Shown: piece after piece, positions 1 through 6,324 of the stretch
Layout of the letters: each line of letters starts with the position of its first letter
How positions within the stretch are numbered: the stretch's first letter is position 1
Source: a bacterium
GTDB taxonomy: Bacteria; UBP6; JAFGXH01
NCBI GenBank assembly: GCA_027064085.1
Contig: JAMOQH010000024.1
Location: 1 to 20,254 of the forward strand
Length of the DNA stretch: 20,254 nt
Direction: 5' to 3'
Translations under genes and position numbers: made by a program
Notes under the pieces: model-generated
What the model saw: the letters and a program-made list of their open reading frames with translations, nothing else
Databases searched by the model: none
What the model was told of the DNA's origin: nothing

Positions 1-5
1 AGTTT

Positions 6-50
6 AACTCCTAAAAATACAACTCTTTAATATCATATTTGGAGTTTTTA
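6..50. terminator. Possible terminator at the left edge
   Basis: AACTCC at 6-11 can pair with GGAGTT at 41-46, with some further A/T pairing inside, and a T-rich run follows at 45-50. The loop is long and the stem short. It could end a gene lying to the left of the window; the assignment is weak. Confidence 0.28.
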
Positions 51-81
51 TTCAATTTAAATTATCTGATAAAAAAATCAC

Positions 82-110
82 TTGATAAAAATTTAATAAT
101 GAGTTATACA
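82..110 (+). promoter_or_regulatory. Probable sigma70-type promoter of the first lipoprotein
   Basis: TTGATA (82-87) is followed after 17 bases by TATACA (105-110), matching the -35 and -10 consensus at 5/6 and 4/6 positions. It lies about 40 bases upstream of the start at 152. In DNA this AT-rich a -10-like match is easily found by chance, so the spacing and the -35 box carry the call. Confidence 0.42.
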
Positions 111-151
111 AAGTTTTTAGTTATTTTATTATTTTATTTATGGAGAAATCT

Positions 152-2041
152 ATGAAGTACTCTTTATTATTTCTAATATTTTTTACCCTTTACTTTGTTT
201 CTTGTGCTGATACTTCACAAAAGACAGGACCATCTAATGGTACTTTAAACGGTAACTGTTTTACTAATGGAACTTGTAACGATGGACTTAGCTGTCAAAA
301 CAACAAATGCATAGAAAATAAATGCATTAACAAAAACTGTGATGAATGGTTAGAGTGTAATCCTAGTTCAGGTAAATGTGATAACTTAAAAGAAGGATTT
401 TGTTCTCAAAACAGTGATTGCAATACTGAAGCAAACGAAACTTGTAATAAAGAACACAAATGCAAAGTACCTGAAGTTGAAAATTGCACTATTAATGGAA
501 ATGAATGTTCAAACAATGAAATAAACACTGCTTGTAACGAAGAAACACTAAAATGTGAACCAATAGCAAGTGATTGTGATCCTGCTTGTGAAACATGGCA
601 AGAATGCTCAAGTGGTATGTGCTTAACTAAATCGGATAAATGCAAAGATGATTCTGATTGTAACAACCAAACTTGTAATGAAAATCATGAATGCACAGAT
701 GAAGATTTATGTGCAAATAGTGATTGTTCTGCTGACATAAACTCAGAATGTAATTCAGCTACAGGAAATTGCGATTGCAAAACAGATTTTCATTTAGAAA
801 ATAATAATAATGAATGTTTACCCAACGAAAAAGATGTTAATTGTAAAAAACCAGATATTGAAAACTCAGATTATAAAAATGAAATCATAAAAATTAAATG
901 GATGAAAGATAAAAATAAATGGTCAGATATTCCAGAGTGTAAATGGACTTGCAAAGAAGGCTTTTATAAAAAACCTAAAGATTCTGTATCTGTTGAATCA
1001 AATGACTTTACCTGTGAAGCATGCTCATGTGAAGCTTGGGAAACTTGTGAAGAAACAGGAAACTGCAGTTTAACACCAGGAAGATGCCAAGATGATTCTT
1101 CTTGCAGAGAAGGAAATATTTGTGACGAAAATCATAATTGTGTTAATGATCAAGACCCATGTGACGGAATAACTTGTGGAGGACATGGTGATTGTAGAAA
1201 CCTGAATGGTACTGCAATTTGTATATGCAATGAAGATGGTTATTTTGACGATGGAAGCTTAAACTGTGTAAACCCATGTGATAATAAAACTTGTAGTGGA
1301 CATGGAGATTGCGAAGCAACAACTATCTTAAATGCTCATTGTAAATGTGATGAAAACTACTTTGCAGATGGTTTTAATTGCATTTCTCCTTGTACTGGGC
1401 ATTGGGGTTGTAATAATAGTAGTATTGTTATTGATGATAACCCTAATGATGATGTTACAAAAGCAAATACTAATCCTGTAGATACACCAAGAGGAACTTG
1501 TTCTGCAACAGATATAAATACAGCAACTTGTACTTGCATAACAGGTTATGAAGACACTGATAACGACTTAATATGTACTTCTGTTTGCACTGGAGTTAGT
1601 TGTAATGGTCATGGTGACTGTACTATTATACATGGAGAAGCAAGCTGTAATTGTAATCCAGGGTATGCAAAACCAAGTAATGACTCACTAGAATGTTATG
1701 ATATTGATGAATGTACTGAAGGTTTAGATAATTGCGACCCACACGCAACTTGTAATAACAATTCAGGTAGCTTTACTTGTACTTGTAATGAAGGATACGA
1801 AGGTAATGGAGAACATTGTATCCCTATTGATAACTGTAATGGTTCATGTGATTATTGGGAACATTGTGATAATGGGCAATGTAAAGCGAATGCAGGTAGG
1901 TGTAATACTCCTACAGATTGTAGTGGACAATGTAATGGCCAAATTGACCCTATCATGACTAACTCTACAATAATAGACCCAAATATAAAAGATTGTACTT
2001 GTAATATTGATACACATCGCTGTGAATTAGTAAATCCTTAA
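152..2041 (+). CDS. Cysteine-rich lipoprotein with EGF-like domains
   Basis: Predicted exported lipoprotein of 629 residues. The signal peptide ends in a lipobox (FVSC, lipidated Cys18). I chose ATG 152 over the in-frame ATG at 140 because GGAG (142-145) sits six bases before 152 and nothing like it precedes 140. The mature protein is almost entirely disulfide-type repeats. Four copies of a roughly 40-60 residue module carry a C-[DE]-x-W-x-x-C core (CDEWLEC, CETWQEC, CEAWETC, CDYWEHC; coding DNA near 323-470, 577-695, 1012-1142 and 1835-2026). Between copies 3 and 4 lie EGF-like repeats (GHGDC types), including a calcium-binding type beginning DIDEC near residue 517. No catalytic domain is visible. 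Such proteins usually serve in cell-surface binding or adhesion; the ligand is unknown. A second cysteine-rich lipoprotein follows on the same strand. Confidence 0.85.
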   Translation: MKYSLLFLIFFTLYFVSCADTSQKTGPSNGTLNGNCFTNGTCNDGLSCQNNKCIENKCINKNCDEWLECNPSSGKCDNLKEGFCSQNSDCNTEANETCNKEHKCKVPEVENCTINGNECSNNEINTACNEETLKCEPIASDCDPACETWQECSSGMCLTKSDKCKDDSDCNNQTCNENHECTDEDLCANSDCSADINSECNSATGNCDCKTDFHLENNNNECLPNEKDVNCKKPDIENSDYKNEIIKIKWMKDKNKWSDIPECKWTCKEGFYKKPKDSVSVESNDFTCEACSCEAWETCEETGNCSLTPGRCQDDSSCREGNICDENHNCVNDQDPCDGITCGGHGDCRNLNGTAICICNEDGYFDDGSLNCVNPCDNKTCSGHGDCEATTILNAHCKCDENYFADGFNCISPCTGHWGCNNSSIVIDDNPNDDVTKANTNPVDTPRGTCSATDINTATCTCITGYEDTDNDLICTSVCTGVSCNGHGDCTIIHGEASCNCNPGYAKPSNDSLECYDIDECTEGLDNCDPHATCNNNSGSFTCTCNEGYEGNGEHCIPIDNCNGSCDYWEHCDNGQCKANAGRCNTPTDCSGQCNGQIDPIMTNSTIIDPNIKDCTCNIDTHRCELVNP

Positions 2042-2099
2042 ATCATAAAATTACTGTAAATATTAAATTAACAAATATTAATCTTATTTAAAATTTTTA

Positions 2100-2184
2100 T
2101 TCTATCCAATTATCATTAATTGAAAATAATAAAAGATTATGATATAAAGCATAATAATTTTATCTTTTCTATAATTGGATAGAA
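2100..2184. repeat. 14-bp inverted repeat pair enclosing a promoter
   Basis: TTCTATCCAATTAT at 2100-2113 is the exact reverse complement of 2171-2184, with 57 bases between. Inside are weaker nested pairings: AAAAG (2131-2135) with CTTTT (2164-2168), and ATTATG (2136-2141) with CATAAT (2150-2155). The element could fold as one long hairpin. It might act as a terminator for the gene on the left, be a small palindromic or MITE-like repeat, or be the arms of an invertible promoter segment. No clear target-site duplication flanks it. Confidence 0.7.
2120..2148 (+). promoter_or_regulatory. Probable promoter of the redoxin lipoprotein
   Basis: TTGAAA (2120-2125), 17-base spacer, TATAAA (2143-2148): each box matches the sigma70 consensus at 5/6. 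Transcription would start near 2155, inside the inverted repeat, so the left arm would be outside the message and the right arm in its leader. Confidence 0.55.
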
Positions 2185-2198
2185 AACATGGAGGCTTA

Positions 2199-3455
2199 AT
2201 GAAAAAAATATTAGTAATGATTTTATCTTTAACTGCATTATTGTATTCTTGTGCAGGAGAAGAAAAAACTTGTACAGAAACAGGTTGTGATACAGGAAAA
2301 CATTGTGTTGTTGAAAAAAATCTATGTGTAAAAGATTGCACTCCTGAATACTGTGCACCTATTGGTGAAGTTTGTAATCCTACAACAAAAGAATGTGAAA
2401 CATCATGTAAAGAAACAGGATGTGAAACAGGTTTTATTTGTGATGAAACAGAAAATAAATGTGTTGCATCTTGTTTAGAAGTACAGTGTAACGATGGTTT
2501 ACATTGTAATACTACAACTAAATTATGTGATATTAATTGTACTGATTCTGATTGTAGTGCTAACAATAATCAAGTTTGTGACCCTGAAAGTCATATTTGT
2601 GTAACGAAGGCAGATACATTCTGTACAGAAGACTCTTGTATTGAGGGCTCTCACTGTAACACAACAACTGGTCATTGTGTTGGTGGTTGTGCAGATATAG
2701 AATGCCCTAATGGTGATGTTTGTAATCCTAATTTATTAAGATGTGTTCATGCATGTACTCCGGGAGTATGTAGAGGAGATAGTTTTTGTAATGTTGAAAA
2801 TAAATTATGTGAATCATTCGTTGATTATCCTACTGAACCTTATGGAACAGAAGAAGGAAATACAATAAAAGATTTATCATGGACCGATACAGATGCAAAA
2901 ATAATTTCACTAAAAAAATTACATAGTATGTCTATAAAAACTGGATATCCAAGAGTAATTATTCTTGTGGAATCCGCAGGTTGGTGTGATCCATGTAGAC
3001 AAGAAGCACCTGCACTTAGCCAATTTTTTAAAGATACTAGATTGCCAAATGGACAAGAACGAATTGCTGTAATTCAAACAGTTGTAGATGATAATACTGC
3101 AGATGGAGTTATGTCTAATCCTGATGAATTTGCTAAAAGTTGGAAAACTCAATATGCAATAGAATTCCCTGTGGTAGGAGATAATGGAAAATTTGCCTCC
3201 GAAAATGGATTTGATAATGGTCTCCCATTACTTGAAAATTATAATGCATCTGGAAGTATTCCTTTTAATTTAATAATCAATGCCCAAACAATGAAAATTG
3301 TAGGATTAGAAAACGGTACAGATGAAAACCTTACAGGATTAAGAGTAAATGTTAGAGAAATAGAAAAAGAAATATTATGTGCTCCTCTAAATTGTGATGC
3401 TCAAGGCTCTTACTGTATCTATAAAGGCGATGAAGGTACTGCTAAGTGCAACTAA
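2199..3455 (+). CDS. Cysteine-repeat lipoprotein with thioredoxin-like domain
   Basis: Predicted lipoprotein of 418 residues, start ATG 2199 with GGAGG at 2190-2194; a TTG eight codons upstream (2175) lacks a ribosome site. The signal peptide ends LLYSC (Cys18). Residues ~25-205 hold eight tandem four-cysteine repeats of the form C-x4-C-x5/7-C-x5/6-C-x3 (for example CTETGCDTGKHC). Residues ~225-390 form a TlpA/thioredoxin-like fold: a hydrophobic strand VIILVE, active site WCDPC (Cys263, Cys266) and a candidate cis-proline in GSIPFN (Pro355). A last cysteine motif (CAPLNC...) ends the protein. Thioredoxin-like proteins with CxxC sites exchange thiols and disulfides; with disulfide-rich repeats attached, a role in folding or redox care of surface proteins is an inference. 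Its stop codon overlaps the end of the convergent permease gene by four bases. Confidence 0.85.
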   Translation: MKKILVMILSLTALLYSCAGEEKTCTETGCDTGKHCVVEKNLCVKDCTPEYCAPIGEVCNPTTKECETSCKETGCETGFICDETENKCVASCLEVQCNDGLHCNTTTKLCDINCTDSDCSANNNQVCDPESHICVTKADTFCTEDSCIEGSHCNTTTGHCVGGCADIECPNGDVCNPNLLRCVHACTPGVCRGDSFCNVENKLCESFVDYPTEPYGTEEGNTIKDLSWTDTDAKIISLKKLHSMSIKTGYPRVIILVESAGWCDPCRQEAPALSQFFKDTRLPNGQERIAVIQTVVDDNTADGVMSNPDEFAKSWKTQYAIEFPVVGDNGKFASENGFDNGLPLLENYNASGSIPFNLIINAQTMKIVGLENGTDENLTGLRVNVREIEKEILCAPLNCDAQGSYCIYKGDEGTAKCN

Positions 3456-4228
3456 ACTCTTTTATTTCCAAGCTCATCAAAAATAAATCTATTTGTAAAA
3501 TTTAAAGTAAGAACTATAACTAAAGCTTTTGCAAAAAATATAGATATCATTGTTATAATTTGATATTTTATTGCGACTATTGGTGAACTACCACCTAATA
3601 TTTGCCCTGTCATCATTCCTGGTATTGAAATTAAACCAACAACTGCAGTCATTGCAATCATAGGGTTAAGAGCTTGCCTTAAAGCATGTTGTATAAAAGG
3701 TAACAATGCATCATATTTACTTGCACCATTAGCAATTGCAAATTGATATAGGTTATATTCACTTTTTAATTTAGAATTAAAGCTATTTAGAGCAATTATG
3801 TTACTTTGTATAGAATTGCCTAGTAATATTCCAACTATAGGTATTAAATATCTTGTATTAAAAAAATATTTTACTCCTATCATAAAACCAATAAAATACA
3901 AAAGAGTTAAAATAACAACAAAACTTAATGAAGATAATAAAGGTATAAAATAAAATTTAAAATGAACTTTTGATTTTTTAATCGTAGTGTAAACGGAGAT
4001 AAAAATCATGACAATTATCCATGTAATATTAACCAAAATACTATTAAGTTTAAAAATATACTCTAAATAGAAACCTAATAGATATAACTGTAAAGTCATT
4101 CTTATTATGGCGATAACAGAATCTTTTATTAAGTTAAGTTTATAATACCAAAACAGGAGAAAAGGAATAATTAAAATTAAATATCCAAAAGCTATATTAA
4201 TCCAAGAAATATCAACAGAGCCTTTCAT
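3452..4228 (-). CDS. fetB: FetB-like (UPF0014) ABC transporter permease
   Basis: Integral membrane protein of 258 residues, nearly the length of E. coli FetB, with about seven hydrophobic segments. The UPF0014/FetB signature GLISIPGMMTGQILGGSSP lies at residues 198-216, followed by KYQI. The basic loop ANGASKYDALLPF (166-178) is a plausible ATPase-coupling region. In E. coli FetAB is described as an iron exporter linked to peroxide resistance; the substrate here is not shown by sequence. It is the last gene of the minus-strand operon: its ATG overlaps the stop of the ATPase gene by four bases (ATGA), indicating coupled translation. Its own stop overlaps the convergent lipoprotein stop, leaving no room for a terminator between them. 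Confidence 0.88.
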   Translation of the reverse strand: MKGSVDISWINIAFGYLILIIPFLLFWYYKLNLIKDSVIAIIRMTLQLYLLGFYLEYIFKLNSILVNITWIIVMIFISVYTTIKKSKVHFKFYFIPLLSSLSFVVILTLLYFIGFMIGVKYFFNTRYLIPIVGILLGNSIQSNIIALNSFNSKLKSEYNLYQFAIANGASKYDALLPFIQHALRQALNPMIAMTAVVGLISIPGMMTGQILGGSSPIVAIKYQIITMISIFFAKALVIVLTLNFTNRFIFDELGNKRV

Positions 4229-4842
4229 AGTTTTACTACCCTAGTAGCATTATTTATCCAAAAATCATCATGAGAAATAGATAAAATAGTAATATTCTCC
4301 ATATTTTTTACATATTTCAATAAAATCTCCTTATTTTTTAAGTCTAAAGCAGAAGTTGGTTCATCCCAAAGTAATAATTTTTTATTTGTAAGTATTGAGG
4401 AAATTAAAAGTATTCGTTGTTTCTCCCCTCCAGACAAAGAAGATACTTGATGTTCTAAAATAGTATGCTTCAAATTAAAATCCTTAAAAATTTCTTTAAT
4501 CTTTTCTATATTGGGTAAATTTATTTTTGAATACAAAAACTGTGCATTAAATAAATCTTTTGCTTTATTAAAAGGAATATTAACATTTTGTGGTATATAA
4601 GATATTTGTTTTCTTATTTTATCTATATTTTGGGAATTAACACTTAAATTATTAATATAAATATCTCCTATATCAGCCTTAATAAAACCTAAAAACAGGT
4701 TAAAAAGTGTTGATTTTCCTACTCCACTATTTCCAGTTATAACTATCTTTTCAGCTTTAGCTATATCTAAGTTAAAATCATTAAAAACAATTTTTTCTTT
4801 AAATTTAACATTTATATTTTCTAGTTTTATCATTTTATCCAT
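4225..4842 (-). CDS. fetA: FetA-like ABC transporter ATP-binding subunit
   Basis: Cytoplasmic ATPase of 205 residues with a complete set of ABC motifs: Walker A GNSGVGKST (37-45), Q-loop Gln85 (YIPQN), signature LSGGE (136-140), Walker B KLLLWDEP (155-162) with catalytic Glu161, D-loop SALD and switch His191. It would energise the FetB-like permease encoded directly downstream with a four-base overlap. The start is uncertain: ATG 4842 gives MDKMIKLEN, the second Met (4833) would give MIKLEN, and neither has a clear Shine-Dalgarno site. The preceding redoxin gene ends 18 bases upstream. The FetA name rests mainly on its partner, since ABC ATPases are hard to separate by motif alone. Confidence 0.85.
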   Translation of the reverse strand: MDKMIKLENINVKFKEKIVFNDFNLDIAKAEKIVITGNSGVGKSTLFNLFLGFIKADIGDIYINNLSVNSQNIDKIRKQISYIPQNVNIPFNKAKDLFNAQFLYSKINLPNIEKIKEIFKDFNLKHTILEHQVSSLSGGEKQRILLISSILTNKKLLLWDEPTSALDLKNKEILLKYVKNMENITILSISHDDFWINNATRVVKL

Positions 4843-4860
4843 TATTTTATTAGAATATTC

Positions 4861-5424
4861 TTAATTAGAAAGTAATAGATTAATATAATTAGATAGGCTT
4901 GTTGATAAATAATTTCTATCTCCAATAAATTTATAATTTATAGTTCCATTTTTATTTACTAAATAAGTTGCAGGTATAGAACGAATCTTAAAATATTGAG
5001 TTAATTTGTTTGATTTATCTATATAAAATTTTATATTTTTATATCTCCATTTATTATGCCATTCATTTAACATTTCCATATCATCACCAGAAGAAATAGA
5101 AATAATTTCAACTCTATTCTTATATTTTTCAGCAAATGCATCAAGTGTAAAAAATTCCTTATTACATGCAGGACACCAAGGCTCAAAAAAGTTTAAAAAT
5201 AAGATTTTACCTTTATAAATTGACAAATTTACTCTTTTATTTGTTGGGTAATCTATCAATTCATAAATATTATAATCCAAATTATCGTCTATAATATCTG
5301 GAGTTAAATTATCAATAAATTCAGTTTTAATTAATTCACTTTCATTAGTATTTGTAAAACTAATAAGTAAGACAGTAAGTAATGAGGCAATAAGAATAGC
5401 AATACCCCAAGTTTTATAATTCAA
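4861..5424 (-). CDS. Membrane-anchored TlpA/ResA-like thiol-disulfide oxidoreductase
   Basis: Protein of 187 residues with one N-terminal membrane segment (about residues 6-24), which should place the rest in the periplasm. The thioredoxin-fold domain runs from ~50 to the end: FLNFFEPWCPAC with active-site Cys84 and Cys87, and a cis-proline in RSIPATYLV (Pro151) followed by NKNG. This pattern is typical of TlpA/ResA-type reductants that keep periplasmic or cytochrome thiols reduced. The start is TTG 5424, chosen because AGGAG sits about six bases before it and no ATG is nearby. The ribosome site directly follows the stop of the upstream lipoprotein gene, so the genes are co-transcribed. Its target is unknown; one candidate is a component of the neighbouring receptor and ABC system. 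Confidence 0.85.
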   Translation of the reverse strand: MNYKTWGIAILIASLLTVLLISFTNTNESELIKTEFIDNLTPDIIDDNLDYNIYELIDYPTNKRVNLSIYKGKILFLNFFEPWCPACNKEFFTLDAFAEKYKNRVEIISISSGDDMEMLNEWHNKWRYKNIKFYIDKSNKLTQYFKIRSIPATYLVNKNGTINYKFIGDRNYLSTSLSNYINLLLSN

Positions 5425-5433
5425 GAGTTCTCC

Positions 5434-6324
5434 TTATTTTTCATTTGTAATATTTAGAACTTTCCAATCCACACCACCACGATTATCAATTGCAATTATA
5501 TAAATATGGTAAGTATCTACTTCACTTTTTAATGCAGTATTAAAAGGATTTTCATCTAAATCGCTAAGTTTTTCATCATGTTTTTGGTCAGTATAATAAT
5601 ATTTTATATCACCAAGAGTTGATTTCCATACCAATACTATACTTTCAAAATCTTTTTCTCCTTTTGGAGTTTTAATTTCATCAAATGAATCACTAGTAAC
5701 TTCTGCCTTAAAAATATTATCATTTTTATTATTCTCTTTATCATTTTCTCTTGCTTTTAAAGATATATCGCTTGATGTTAATTCTTCTCCATTTAAATAT
5801 ATGGATTTTATTTTAGGATTATGATTCATAATAGGCATAGAATCTTGGACTATTTCAACTGTTTTATATGAAAACCTAAAAAGGTCGCTTTCCAATCCAT
5901 TTCCCGCTTCATTCATCATTGTATCTTGACATTTTTGCATATCAGCTTCACAAATAGTAAACAAAATATAAAGCTTTTTATTTTTTGCTCCTTGAGAAAG
6001 CACATCAGCAGGAACAGTAAAATGAAACTCATTGTTATCAATTGTAGGAAGTCCAATAATACCATCTTCCGACATACACGATTTAAAACCTGAATTATCA
6101 CTAGGATTACATAAAAACCAAATAGTATGAAATTCATTACTATAATCTTCAGGATGTCCAACTAATGAATTTGCAATAATTACATCACCTGGATGAGCTT
6201 GAGGTTTGTCGACTTTTATTGCCAAAACTTCTAATTTATTAACTTTATTTGCCTTTGATTTAGTATCTTCACCACAAGAAGGTAATAGTATAAATAATAT
6301 TGTTAAAATAATAAAATATTTCAT
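5434..6324 (-). CDS. Putative lipoprotein of the receptor operon
   Basis: Protein of 296 residues with a lipoprotein signal peptide ending FILLPSC (Cys17). After a short polar linker comes LEVLAIKVDKPQAHPGD and a beta-rich region. I recall this style of opening (LxVLAIxxxPPExxPG) from uncharacterised lipoproteins of Myxococcota and relatives; no function can be assigned. The remaining cysteines (in WFLCNPS, KSCMSE, TICEAD and KCQD) could form disulfides. Its ATG shares one base with the receptor stop codon (TAATG), and its ribosome site GGAGAG is made by the last receptor codons, so translation is probably coupled. The tight link suggests a periplasmic or outer-membrane partner of the receptor. 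Confidence 0.75.
   Translation of the reverse strand: MKYFIILTILFILLPSCGEDTKSKANKVNKLEVLAIKVDKPQAHPGDVIIANSLVGHPEDYSNEFHTIWFLCNPSDNSGFKSCMSEDGIIGLPTIDNNEFHFTVPADVLSQGAKNKKLYILFTICEADMQKCQDTMMNEAGNGLESDLFRFSYKTVEIVQDSMPIMNHNPKIKSIYLNGEELTSSDISLKARENDKENNKNDNIFKAEVTSDSFDEIKTPKGEKDFESIVLVWKSTLGDIKYYYTDQKHDEKLSDLDENPFNTALKSEVDTYHIYIIAIDNRGGVDWKVLNITNEK

Noticed and set aside
406-666. Minus-strand open frames opposite the cysteine-rich lipoproteins (406-666, 1357-1539, 2102-2566, 17285-17530, 17784-18089)
   Set aside because: They are antisense shadows produced by biased codons for Cys, Asn and Glu; none has a ribosome site, and their compositions (Ser, Leu, His rich) are typical of reversed reading.
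152-2041. Eukaryotic origin suggested by EGF-like domains
   Set aside because: Continuous frames without introns, Shine-Dalgarno sites, lipoboxes and polycistronic neighbours show a bacterial genome.
2100-2184. Insertion sequence remnant
   Set aside because: No transposase fragment or clear target duplication is visible; only the inverted repeat is supported, so it is listed as a repeat.
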